DNA of 59,796 bases, from NCBI GenBank assembly GCA_051866775.1, contig JBJDXR010000012.1:1-59796 (forward strand). The letters run 5' to 3'. Below, in pieces: positions 48,286 through 56,554 of the stretch; position 1 is the first letter of the stretch, and the number at the start of each line of letters is the position of its first letter. Below the pieces are notes generated by a model that worked only from the letters and a program-made list of their open reading frames with translations, ran no database searches and was not told where the DNA came from. Made by a program: the position numbers and the translations under genes. Origin of the DNA: RUG626 sp051866775 (lineage in GTDB: Bacteria; Bacillota; Clostridia; Oscillospirales; Oscillospiraceae).

Positions 48286-49674
48286 ATGTTAAAGCGGTAT
48301 ATCGGCGACAGAAAATTTTATAAAATGACAATGGCTGTCGCTGTGCCAATAATGATCCAGAACTTTATTACAAACTTTGTCTCTATGCTCGACAATGTCA
48401 TGGTCGGGCAGGTGGGAACGGCGCAGATGAGCGGTGTTGCGATCGTCAATCAGGTGCTGCTTGTGCTGAACCTGTGCATTTTCGGCGCGGTGTCCGGTGC
48501 GGGTATATTCACCGCGCAGTTTGCCGGCTCTAAAGACCATGAGGGAGTCAGGTATACCTTCCGCTATAAGCTTATAGCCTGCCTGCTGCTTGTGGCAGTG
48601 GGAATGGCTCTGCTTATGAGCTGCGGAGAACAGCTAGTAAGCCTCTATTTAAAGGGCGAGGGCAGCGCGGAGGAGGCGGAGCTGTACCTAAAGTACGGCA
48701 TGGATTATCTGAGGGTCATGTTTTGGGGGCTTGTGCCCTTTGCTATATCCAACGTCTATTGCAGCACTTTAAGGGAAAACGGCGAGACGGTCGTGCCGAT
48801 GGCCTCAGGCGTTATCGCCGTAGGCGTGAATCTGGCATTAAATTACATACTTATTTTCGGGCATTTCGGCGCGCCGGCGATGGGCGTTAAGGGCGCCGCT
48901 TTGGCCACGGTTATTTCCAGATACGTTGAGCTTGTGATAGCCGCCTTCTGGACGCATACGCATAAAGGCCGCATGCCATTTGCCGAGGGGCTTTACAGGA
49001 CGTTTAAGATCCCCTCGGCTCTGGCAAAGAGGATAACGACAAAGGGTATGCCGCTTGTTATAAACGAAGGACTGTGGTCGGCGGGCATGGCGATACTGAA
49101 CCAGTGCTACTCCCTGCGCGGGCTTGAAATTGTGGCCGCGGCAAACATCTGCTCAACCATATGGAACGCCATGAGCGTGTCGTTTTTGGCCATGGGCAAC
49201 GCCGTGGGCATAATCATCGGACAGAAGCTTGGCGCGGGCAGGCCCGAAGAGGAGGTGCGCGATACGGACAGAAAGCTCATCGCCTTCTCTATTGTTTTCA
49301 GCGCGCTGTGCGGCTGTATAATGGCGGCTGTGTCCGGAGTTTTCCCAAGGCTTTATAATACGACAGATGATGTGAGGGAGATCGCCACTAAGTTTATCTG
49401 CGTTATGGCATTTGTCATACCGTTTCACGCTTACACGAACGCCGCTTACTTTACGCTGCGCTCCGGCGGAAAGACCATAGTCACCTTTCTGTTCGACAGC
49501 TGCTATGTCTGGTGCGTATGTGTGCCGCTTGCATACTGCCTGAGCCGTTTTACAGGGCTTCCAGTCGTTCCGCTGTATTTTATCTGCCAGGCCACGGAGA
49601 TGGTAAAATGCTTTCTGGGCGGGTATATGCTGCACCGCGGGGAATGGATGCAGAATATCATTTATTCAGAGTAA
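48286..49674 (+). CDS. MATE family efflux transporter
   Basis: 462 residues with about twelve hydrophobic segments in two related halves. MTMAVAVPIMIQNFITNFVS, followed by MLDNVMVGQVGTAQMSGVAI, is the MATE N-terminal signature. The second half begins about residue 245 (GMPLVINEGLWSAGMAILNQ) and includes MSVSFLAMGNAVGIIIGQKL. Expected to be an Na+- or H+-coupled exporter of cationic compounds or metabolites; the substrate is unknown. GGGAGG precedes the ATG. It stands alone. Confidence 0.92.
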   Translation: MLKRYIGDRKFYKMTMAVAVPIMIQNFITNFVSMLDNVMVGQVGTAQMSGVAIVNQVLLVLNLCIFGAVSGAGIFTAQFAGSKDHEGVRYTFRYKLIACLLLVAVGMALLMSCGEQLVSLYLKGEGSAEEAELYLKYGMDYLRVMFWGLVPFAISNVYCSTLRENGETVVPMASGVIAVGVNLALNYILIFGHFGAPAMGVKGAALATVISRYVELVIAAFWTHTHKGRMPFAEGLYRTFKIPSALAKRITTKGMPLVINEGLWSAGMAILNQCYSLRGLEIVAAANICSTIWNAMSVSFLAMGNAVGIIIGQKLGAGRPEEEVRDTDRKLIAFSIVFSALCGCIMAAVSGVFPRLYNTTDDVREIATKFICVMAFVIPFHAYTNAAYFTLRSGGKTIVTFLFDSCYVWCVCVPLAYCLSRFTGLPVVPLYFICQATEMVKCFLGGYMLHRGEWMQNIIYSE

Positions 49675-49760
49675 CCGCCGTGGGCTCCTGCGGGCGGGGA
49701 AAGCGCTTTAAGGGAGAGAGGCTGCGGGCGCTTTGCGGCGGAGTCATATGAAAAATTTGG

Positions 49761-49789
49761 TTGTAACACACTGCCAGAAAGTGTATAAT
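49761..49789 (+). promoter_or_regulatory. Promoter of the ddl-murF unit
   Basis: TTGTAA (49761-49766), 17 bases, TATAAT (49784-49789), 37 bases before the ddl start codon. Confidence 0.65.
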
Positions 49790-49826
49790 CGTATTAGAAA
49801 ATCCCTTGATTTGGAGGAATTATACA

Positions 49827-50861
49827 TTGAATATAATCGTGCTTTGCGGCGGGCTTTCAATGGAGCGCGACGTATCGATAAAGAGCGGGGCCATGATCGC
49901 AAAGGCCCTGAGAGAGAATGGGCATAAGGCGGTCCTTGTTGACGCCTTTTTTGGCTATACCGGGGAGTGTTCCAATCCGGCGGAGATCTTTGACAGACCT
50001 GTTGACGACAGCATAGCGGAGATATCTGAGAATGTACCGGATCTTGATGCTGTAAAGTCCCGCAGACAGCAGAAAAATTCAAGCCGGGTCGGAGATAACC
50101 TTATTGAAGTGTGCCGGGCTGCGGACATGGTTTTCCTTGCCCTCCACGGCGCGGACGGAGAGGATGGGCGCCTTCAGGCGATGTTCGATATTGCCGGGAT
50201 ACGCTACACCGGCAGCGGCTATATGGGCAGCGCATTGGCTATGAATAAGGCCGCGGCCAAGGATATGTTTACCGCAGCAGGGATAGACACGCCTGCCGGA
50301 AAAGTAATAAATATAAACGACGCGGATAAAAGCGCACCGTGCTTTCCGTGTGTTGTAAAGCCAAAGTCCAGCGGCTCCTCTGTGGGGACCTCCGTAGTTC
50401 GCTCGGAAGCGGAGTACGCCGCCGCTCTTGAACTGGGATTTAAATATGAGGATGACGTGCTGGTGGAGCAGTACATAAAGGGACGCGAGGTTGACGTGGG
50501 CGTCATCTCGGGAAATGCCCTGCCCCCTATAGAGATATGTCCCAAGAGCGGATTTTTCGACTATAAGAACAAGTATCAGGAGGGCTGCACGGATGAGTAC
50601 TGTCCGGCGGATTTCCCGGAGGATATAACGGAGAGGCTGATGCGTACCGCCGAGAAGGTGTTCAGGGCGCTTTATCTGGAGGTCTATGCCCGCATGGACT
50701 TTATTGTGGACGATTCCGGGAAGATCTGGTGCCTGGAGGCGAACACGCTGCCGGGAATGACGCCGGCAAGCCTGCTGCCTAAGGAGGCTGCGGTAGACGG
50801 GATCGGCTATAACGAGCTTTGCGAGCGCATCATTTCCGCATCTCTAAAGCGGTTTGGGTGA
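49827..50861 (+). CDS. ddl: D-alanine--D-alanine ligase
   Basis: ATP-grasp ligase that makes D-Ala-D-Ala for peptidoglycan. 344 residues from a TTG start at 49827, with TTTGGAGGAATT upstream; the frame is open 7 codons further. IIVLCGGLSMERDVSIKSG at the start, YTGSGYMGSALAMNKAAAKD, FPCVVKPKSSGSSVGTSVVR (ATP loop), DVLVEQYIKGREVDVGVIS and WCLEANTLPGMTPASLLPKE (Mg ligands). An insertion near residues 40-100 carries a basic SRRQQKNSSRVG segment. Next in the unit are an MBL hydrolase and murF. Confidence 0.95.
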   Translation: MNIIVLCGGLSMERDVSIKSGAMIAKALRENGHKAVLVDAFFGYTGECSNPAEIFDRPVDDSIAEISENVPDLDAVKSRRQQKNSSRVGDNLIEVCRAADMVFLALHGADGEDGRLQAMFDIAGIRYTGSGYMGSALAMNKAAAKDMFTAAGIDTPAGKVININDADKSAPCFPCVVKPKSSGSSVGTSVVRSEAEYAAALELGFKYEDDVLVEQYIKGREVDVGVISGNALPPIEICPKSGFFDYKNKYQEGCTDEYCPADFPEDITERLMRTAEKVFRALYLEVYARMDFIVDDSGKIWCLEANTLPGMTPASLLPKEAAVDGIGYNELCERIISASLKRFG

Positions 50862-51664
50862 GAATCGTGGAACTTACGATGCTTGGTACCGGCCATGCCG
50901 CGGTTAAAAAATGCTACAATACCTGCTTTGCGTTAAAAAGGGACGAAGGTTTTTTCCTTGTGGATGCGGGCGGCGGAAACGGGATATTGAGCCGCCTTGA
51001 TTCCGCGGGGCTGGAGCTCAAAAACCTTCGGGGGATGTTCGTGACCCATGCCCATACCGATCACATAACAGGAGCTGTATGGATCATCCGCATGATGCAG
51101 AGCGTGGTAAAAAGTGAAGAGTACGCCGGACCCTTCCGCATATGGTGCAATGACGAGGTGAAGCGCGTTCTCACGTTTATGTGCGATAATATGCTGGCAA
51201 ACGGACACTTTGATTTTGCCGGGGACAGGATTCGGCTTGTGGAGGTTCGGGATGGGGAGAGCTTCGAATGTATGGGGATGGACTTTACCGCCTTTGACAT
51301 CTTTTCCACCAAGAAAAAGCAGTTCGGCTTCTGCGTGAAAGCGGAGGGCAAAAATGTCGCCTGTCTGGGCGACGAGCCGTATAATCCCAGGTGTGAGAAA
51401 TACGTCAGGGGGGCGGACCTGCTCATGTGCGAGGCTTTCTGCCTGAGCCGGGACGAGGAGAGGTTCCACGCCCATGAGAAGCACCACGGCACCGCCTTGG
51501 AGGCGGCGGGACTGGCACAGGCGCTGGGCGCAAAGAGTCTCCTTCTGTACCACACGGAGGAGACGGACCTTAAAAACCGGAAGGAAAACTACACTCGGGA
51601 GGCGGCGGCCGCCTTTGACGGGCCGATATTTGTGCCGGACGATCTGGAGAGCCTGCCGCTTTGA
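50858..51664 (+). CDS. MBL-fold metallo-hydrolase (RNase Z-like)
   Basis: 268 residues. The metal motif FVTHAHTDHITGAVWI (about 65-80) holds the HxHxDH set, LGDEPYNP gives the bridging Asp, and HEKHHGTALEAAGLAQALGA the later His. ELTMLGTGHAAVKKCYNTCF with VDAGGG at the start resembles RNase Z-type and beta-lactamase-fold hydrolases. No exosite for tRNA is apparent, so the substrate is unknown. GTG at 50858 overlaps the ddl stop (GTGA); GTG 50867 with GGGTGAG ahead is an alternative. Its place between ddl and murF does not by itself prove a wall role. Confidence 0.85.
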   Translation: MRIVELTMLGTGHAAVKKCYNTCFALKRDEGFFLVDAGGGNGILSRLDSAGLELKNLRGMFVTHAHTDHITGAVWIIRMMQSVVKSEEYAGPFRIWCNDEVKRVLTFMCDNMLANGHFDFAGDRIRLVEVRDGESFECMGMDFTAFDIFSTKKKQFGFCVKAEGKNVACLGDEPYNPRCEKYVRGADLLMCEAFCLSRDEERFHAHEKHHGTALEAAGLAQALGAKSLLLYHTEETDLKNRKENYTREAAAAFDGPIFVPDDLESLPL

Positions 51665-51682
51665 GCAGAGGGGGAAGAGCAT

Positions 51683-53074
51683 ATGAAGATGAAGCAGCTG
51701 ACAGTTGAAAGGATAGCTCAGGTCACCGGCGGGGAGTTTTTCGGGCCGCGGGGGCTTAAAAACGACAGGATAACCGGCGTCTCCACTGACAGCCGGGATG
51801 TGGAGAAGGGGGGCCTATTCGTGTGCATAAAGGGCGCGCGGGTGGACGGACACAGCTTCGCGCCAATGGCCGTTAAGGAGAGAGGGGCGCTTTGCTGCCT
51901 TTCTGAGGAGCCGCTGGGTGAAGTGCCGCACATTCTGGTGAAGTCCACCACGGCGGCCCTGCGCGAGCTGGCGGCATATTATCGGACGCTGTTTCACATC
52001 CCCGTGGTGGGGATCGTGGGCAGCGTGGGCAAGACCACGGCCAAGGAGATGACCGCGGCGGTGCTCTCACGGAAATTTAACGTGCTTAAGACGCCTGCCA
52101 ACTTGAATAACGAGATCGGCGTGCCGCTGACGCTGCTGTCCCTGCGGGAGGAGCACGAGGCGGCAGTCATAGAGATGGGCATATCGGATTTTGGCGAGAT
52201 GCGAAGGCTCGCGAAAATGGTGCGTCCGGATATTTGTGTTATGACCGCCATAGGCTACTGCCATCTGGAGAAGCTGGGGGACCTTGAAGGGGTCTTGAAG
52301 GCCAAGAGCGAGGTCTTTGAATACATGGAGCCGGATGCCGTGGCGGTACTCAATGGCGACGACGGGTATCTTCAGGATTTTGATCCGGGCGTGCGGCGCG
52401 TGACATACGGAATCTGTCCCGGTAAGGACATCTGGGCAGAAAACGTGGAGAACCTGGGATTTGACGGGATCTCCTGCGATATCTGTGACGGACAGTACCG
52501 GGTGTTTACCCTTATCCCCGCGTTTGGGACGCACATCGTCTACGGAGCCTTGGCCGCGGCGGCGGTGGGAAAGGTGCTGGGAGTGGACGGCGAGGATGTC
52601 CTTCGTGGCCTGGCGGAATACCGTCCTGTGGGCGGCAGGGCAAATGTCACGGACACGGGCTATATTACACTTATAGATGACTGTTACAACGCAAATCCAA
52701 ACTCGATGGCGGCCGCTATACGGTCTCTCAGTTCAATACGTTCCCTCAGCGCGGCGCCCCATGGAAACCGTGTGGCGATACTGGGGGATATGAAGGAACT
52801 GGGGGCAGACTCCGGGGAGCTTCACAGGACTATCGGCGTTCTTGCCGCCAAACGGGGCATTGATGTTCTTGTTGCCATAGGTGAGGAGGCAAAAGCCATA
52901 TATGACGGCTACGCCGCGGAAAAGGGCAATAAAGCCAGATACTACAGGACGAAAGAGGAGCTTTATCCAGATTTGGACCGGGTAATTGGCCGGGGCGATG
53001 TGGTGCTTGTGAAGGCCTCCCACAGCATGGCGTTTGAGGAGATTGTATCAAGGCTCAAGTATCTGGGAAGATGA
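51683..53074 (+). CDS. murF: UDP-N-acetylmuramoyl-tripeptide--D-alanyl-D-alanine ligase
   Basis: Adds D-Ala-D-Ala to the UDP-MurNAc-tripeptide. 463 residues. RIAQVTGGEFFGPRG and GVSTDSRDVEKGGLFVCIKG form the UDP-binding domain; GIVGSVGKTTAKEMTAAVLS (about 110) is the ATP loop; NLNNEIGVPLTLL, IEMGISDFGEMRRLAKMVRP, FEYMEPDAVAVLNGDD and LIDDCYNANPNSMAAAI complete the Mur ligase pattern. AGAGGGGGAAGAGCAT precedes the ATG. It uses the product of ddl, two genes upstream. Confidence 0.96.
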   Translation: MKMKQLTVERIAQVTGGEFFGPRGLKNDRITGVSTDSRDVEKGGLFVCIKGARVDGHSFAPMAVKERGALCCLSEEPLGEVPHILVKSTTAALRELAAYYRTLFHIPVVGIVGSVGKTTAKEMTAAVLSRKFNVLKTPANLNNEIGVPLTLLSLREEHEAAVIEMGISDFGEMRRLAKMVRPDICVMTAIGYCHLEKLGDLEGVLKAKSEVFEYMEPDAVAVLNGDDGYLQDFDPGVRRVTYGICPGKDIWAENVENLGFDGISCDICDGQYRVFTLIPAFGTHIVYGALAAAAVGKVLGVDGEDVLRGLAEYRPVGGRANVTDTGYITLIDDCYNANPNSMAAAIRSLSSIRSLSAAPHGNRVAILGDMKELGADSGELHRTIGVLAAKRGIDVLVAIGEEAKAIYDGYAAEKGNKARYYRTKEELYPDLDRVIGRGDVVLVKASHSMAFEEIVSRLKYLGR

Positions 53075-53075
53075 T

Positions 53076-54008
53076 ATGAAAATCACATATACTGCCGCTG
53101 AGGCGGATGACGGGCGCAAGGTTTACAGCGTACTTAAAAAGGAGCTTGCCCTCTCGGCAACGCTTATAAAAAGACTCAAAAGCACCGGCGGGATAACCGT
53201 TGACGGCGAAGCGGCATTTACGGATTACCGCCTCAAGCCTGGGGAGACTGTGGAGGCGGAGCTTTCGCTGTCCGAGAGGGAGCCGGATTTTCTGCCGGAG
53301 CATGGGGAGCTTCAGGTTCTTTTTGAAAACGATTGGCTCATCGCCGTCAATAAGCCCGCCGGAATGCTGGTGCATCCATCAAGGTCAAAGTACACCGGTA
53401 CGCTGGCCGGGCTTGTGTCCGGTTATCTCCTTGATAAGGAGGGCAGCTCCGTATGCCATACGGTGAACCGTCTTGACAGGGATACAAGCGGTGTGGTGCT
53501 GTTTGCCAAGAGCGCATATGCCAAGACGCTTGCAGTCAGGGCGCTGTCTGAACCGGACGCGAAAAAGGAGTACCGGGCCATACTTTTCGGTGCGCTGCCG
53601 GAGAGCCAGGGGACGATAGATCTGCCCATAGCGCGGCTGCGCGAGGGGGAGATGGAGCGGGGGGTGCTGTCCAATGGCCAGCGGGCGGTAACCCACTACA
53701 GACAGATGCGGCAGGGGATAGTTTTGGGAGAAAAAGTGTCTGAGGCGTCTTTCCTGCTGGATACGGGCAGGACTCATCAGATACGCGTGCATTGCAGGGC
53801 GATGGGGGCGCCGATTCTGGGTGATGCGCTGTACGGCAACGATGCTTCCAGGACGCTCTCGGAAGCCGCGGGAGTAAGCGCGCAGCTTCTCCATGCGTAT
53901 GAGCTTACCTTCCGCGACATACAGTCCGGGGAGCTTGTGACCATAACAGCCCCGGTTATCAGGAAGGATATGGATGCCGTTGCCGAACTTGCCGTATGGG
54001 AGGATTAA
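53076..54008 (+). CDS. RluA family 23S rRNA/tRNA pseudouridine synthase
   Basis: 310 residues. The N-terminal S4-like part is ATLIKRLKSTGGITVDGEAA and the catalytic Asp is in TVNRLDRDTSGVVLFAKSAY (about residue 130). INKPAGMLVHPSR and EYRAILFGALP are also typical, with LLDTGRTHQIRVHCRAMGAP near the C-terminus. The target uridine (23S rRNA 1911/1915/1917 or 955-type sites, or tRNA) cannot be told. ATG 53076 is 1 base past the murF stop; GGGAAG lies upstream. Confidence 0.93.
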   Translation: MKITYTAAEADDGRKVYSVLKKELALSATLIKRLKSTGGITVDGEAAFTDYRLKPGETVEAELSLSEREPDFLPEHGELQVLFENDWLIAVNKPAGMLVHPSRSKYTGTLAGLVSGYLLDKEGSSVCHTVNRLDRDTSGVVLFAKSAYAKTLAVRALSEPDAKKEYRAILFGALPESQGTIDLPIARLREGEMERGVLSNGQRAVTHYRQMRQGIVLGEKVSEASFLLDTGRTHQIRVHCRAMGAPILGDALYGNDASRTLSEAAGVSAQLLHAYELTFRDIQSGELVTITAPVIRKDMDAVAELAVWED

Positions 54009-54050
54009 TAAAAAATTGGCGGTACGGTGAAAATTTTCTGTTTTTTTCTA

Positions 54051-54079
54051 TTGACAACGGGCGCTCAATATTATAAAAT
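54051..54079 (+). promoter_or_regulatory. tRNA promoter
   Basis: TTGACA (54051-54056), 17 bases, TAAAAT (54074-54079). A GCGCTC/GAGCGC pairing overlaps it. Start expected about 25 bases before the first tRNA. Confidence 0.6.
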
Positions 54080-54109
54080 AATCGAGCGCCGTTAAGGACA
54101 GCATGATGC

Positions 54110-54186
54110 GGCCGAGTAGTTCAGTTGGTTAGAACGCCAGCCTGTCACGCTGGAGGTCGAGGGTTCGAGCCCCTTCTCGGTCGCCA
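54110..54186 (+). tRNA. tRNA-Asp (GTC)
   Basis: 77 bases with encoded CCA. Acceptor GGCCGAG/CTCGGTC (one G-T), discriminator G, D arm GTTCAGTTGGTTAGAAC, anticodon stem CCAGC/GCTGG with loop CTGTCAC (anticodon GTC at 54144-54146), T arm GAGGG TTCGAGC CCCTT. Confidence 0.97.
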
Positions 54187-54189
54187 GAT

Positions 54190-54265
<76 letters not shown>

Positions 54266-54266
54266 C

Positions 54267-54304
54267 GCCGTCGCGAACAATGCAAAGTTCGCGACGGCTT
54301 TTTT
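54267..54304 (+). terminator. Terminator of the tRNA operon
   Basis: Perfect 12-bp stem GCCGTCGCGAAC (54267-54278) / GTTCGCGACGGC (54287-54298), then TTTTTT. Confidence 0.92.
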
Positions 54305-54522
54305 ATTTATGAAGGGCCACCTCGCGTTTTTTCAGCGCAGGGATAATATTCGTAGTCTTAACAAAACCTGCCGACCGCATGGCAATTAACCATGCAGCAT
54401 GTAAGCGCATAGAATGGCCTGAAAGACGCGATGCTTTGGCGGCAAAATGTCGACAAAACAAGCGCATGGACGGAAGCTTGATGGCCAAACTGCCAAATTA
54501 GACGCCGACTAAAATTATGGTC
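54305..54522. other. Intergenic region, nothing recognised
   Basis: Between the tRNA terminator and the T-box promoter. It has repeated AAGCGCAT words (about 54405 and 54459), but no supported gene or RNA structure was seen. Confidence 0.3.
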
Positions 54523-54552
54523 TTGACAGAACGTGCAGGATTGTTGTAAGAT
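54523..54552 (+). promoter_or_regulatory. Promoter of the leu-ilv operon
   Basis: TTGACA (54523-54528), 18 bases, TAAGAT (54547-54552), just before the T-box leader. Confidence 0.5.
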
Positions 54553-54559
54553 AACAAAC

Positions 54560-54800
54560 AATAAAGGCTGTGATGGGAAAAAAGCCGCCATAACCATTTT
54601 AAGGGAGCTGCCGGAGGGTGCGAGGCAGCATTGGTATCGCGGTATAACTCCTCCCTGAGCCGTCGGCCGAAAGGGTGTCCGAGTAGGTTTGACCGGGTTC
54701 TCCCGTTAAAGAGAGTTCGCGTTGTTTGACGCGAGTGAGTGGGCATTTATGCCAAGAAGAGTGGTACCGCGGAGTAAAATATTTTCTTCGTCTCTTTTAT
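54560..54800 (+). promoter_or_regulatory. T-box leader with leucine (CTC) specifier
   Basis: The T-box sequence AAGAGTGGTACCGCGG (54757-54772) is near consensus. Stem I has the conserved GGGAGCTGCC...GGAGGGTGCGA...GGCAGC distal arm (54603-54628) and a base helix GGCT/GGG (54566-54577) with CCC/AGCC (54653-54661). On the 3' side of the internal loop the specifier reads CTC (54648-54650), a leucine codon. The weak terminator is GCGGAG (54769-54774) / CTTCGT (54786-54791), then CTCTTTTA. Uncharged tRNA-Leu would pair with the T-box and permit transcription of leuA-ilvBNC. Confidence 0.9.
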
Positions 54801-54816
54801 CCAAAAATGTTTATGT

Positions 54817-54850
54817 GTTTTGGGTAAAGGAGCTTTTTTATACCCAAAAC
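54817..54850 (+). promoter_or_regulatory. Inverted repeat before leuA ribosome site
   Basis: Perfect 10-bp inverted repeat GTTTTGGGTA (54817-54826) / TACCCAAAAC (54841-54850) with a loop holding AAGGAG and a T-run. It lies between the T-box terminator and the leuA ribosome site (AAAGGA, 54854-54859). The role is not known. Confidence 0.5.
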
Positions 54851-54865
54851 CGGAAAGGAACTGAA

Positions 54866-56527
54866 ATGAAGGGTTTTGAAAAGTATACACGGCAGTATTT
54901 CCTGCCGGAGCAGATGTCCATGGACTGGATGAAGAAAACCTATGTGGACAAAGCGCCTATTTGGTGCAGCGTGGATCTGCGCGATGGAAACCAGTCGCTG
55001 ATAATCCCTATGAGTATAGATGAGAAGCTTGAGTTCTTCGATATGCTCGTAAAGGTAGGCTTTAAGGAGATCGAGGTAGGGTTTCCTGCGGCCAGCGAGA
55101 CTGAGTATGAATTCTGCCGTGCTCTTATAGAGCGCAACCTTATACCCGATGATGTTACTATTCAGGTGCTGACACAGTCGAGAGAGCACATTATTGAAAA
55201 GACCTTTGAGGCCATAGAGGGCTGCAAAAACGCCATAGTGCACCTGTATAATTCCACGTCTGTCGCCCAGCGCGAGCAGGTCTTTAAAATGAGCAAGCCG
55301 GAGATAATCGACATCGCCGTTACGGGAGCTAAGCTCTGCAAGGAGTACCGGGAGAAGGCGAAGGGAAATATACGGTTTGAGTATTCACCCGAGAGCTTCA
55401 CAGGAACAGAACCGGAGTTTGCCTTGGAGATATGCAACGCCGTCTCGGAGGTTTGGCAGCCCTCACCGGAGGATAAGGTCATATACAACCTGCCGGTAAC
55501 GGTGGAGCATTCGATGCCCCACGTATACGCAAGCCAGATAGAGTATATGTGCAAGAACCTGAAGGGCAGAGAAAATATAATAGTATCCCTCCACCCCCAC
55601 AACGACCGGGGATGCGGCGTGGCTGACAGCGAGATGGGACTTCTGGCAGGGGCCGACCGCATAGAGGGGACCCTCTTCGGAAACGGAGAGAGGACCGGAA
55701 ATGTGGATATAGTTACGCTGGCCCTCAATATGTTTTCCCAGGGCGTCGATCCGGAGCTTAATTTTTATGACCTTCCCGCGATAACAGCGGTATATGAAAA
55801 GGTAACGCGTATGCACGTATATGAGCGCCAGCCATACAGCGGAAAGCTCGTATTCGCAGCCTTCAGCGGCTCCCACCAGGATGCCATTGCCAAGGGCATG
55901 AAGTGGCGCGAGGAGCACGATGTAGAGCATTGGACGGTACCGTACCTGCCGATAGATCCGACAGATATAGGAAGAATATATGAGGCCGACGTCATAAGGA
56001 TAAATTCCCAGTCCGGCAAGGGCGGCATCGGGTATATACTTGAGACGCAGTTTTCACACAACCTGCCGCCGAAAATGCGCGAGGCCTTCGGATATCACGT
56101 AAAGAGCGTATCCGACCACGCCCACAAGGAGCTGCAGCCTCAGGAAGTATATGAACTGTTCATGGATAACTACGTGAACATTGCCACCACGCTCAAGGTG
56201 CCTGAGGCTCATTACGTCCAGGAGAAGGACGGCATTACCGCTACCGTTACTATCGAATTTAGCGGCAAGACCCAGGACGTCTCTGCCTTTGGCAACGGCC
56301 GCCTTGACGCGGTAAGCAACGCCATAAAGAAGGTGGTAGGCCAGATCTACACGCTCGACACCTATACCGAGCACGCATTGGAGGTTAATTCCAACGCCAA
56401 GGCCGCCTCTTATGTGGGGGTCAAGGACAATGCCGGAAACCTCGTGTGGGGAGCAGGTATAAGCAGCGACATAATAGTGTCCTCCATAAGGGCGCTCGTC
56501 AGCGCGGTGAACCGGCTGCTGGCATGA
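54866..56527 (+). CDS. leuA: 2-isopropylmalate synthase
   Basis: First committed enzyme of leucine synthesis: condenses acetyl-CoA and 2-ketoisovalerate. 553 residues, the longer LeuA2-type form. IWCSVDLRDGNQSLIIPMSI near residue 32-51 is the metal-binding start of the barrel, EIEVGFPAASETEYEFCRAL follows, and VSLHPHNDRGCGVADSEMGL holds the metal His pair. The C-terminal part (about 420-553) is the regulatory LeuA dimer domain that binds leucine. ATG 54866 with AAAGGA upstream. Controlled by the T-box leader. Confidence 0.96.
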   Translation: MKGFEKYTRQYFLPEQMSMDWMKKTYVDKAPIWCSVDLRDGNQSLIIPMSIDEKLEFFDMLVKVGFKEIEVGFPAASETEYEFCRALIERNLIPDDVTIQVLTQSREHIIEKTFEAIEGCKNAIVHLYNSTSVAQREQVFKMSKPEIIDIAVTGAKLCKEYREKAKGNIRFEYSPESFTGTEPEFALEICNAVSEVWQPSPEDKVIYNLPVTVEHSMPHVYASQIEYMCKNLKGRENIIVSLHPHNDRGCGVADSEMGLLAGADRIEGTLFGNGERTGNVDIVTLALNMFSQGVDPELNFYDLPAITAVYEKVTRMHVYERQPYSGKLVFAAFSGSHQDAIAKGMKWREEHDVEHWTVPYLPIDPTDIGRIYEADVIRINSQSGKGGIGYILETQFSHNLPPKMREAFGYHVKSVSDHAHKELQPQEVYELFMDNYVNIATTLKVPEAHYVQEKDGITATVTIEFSGKTQDVSAFGNGRLDAVSNAIKKVVGQIYTLDTYTEHALEVNSNAKAASYVGVKDNAGNLVWGAGISSDIIVSSIRALVSAVNRLLA

Positions 56528-56554
56528 AACCTGGAATGAATTGGGGAATGAGAT

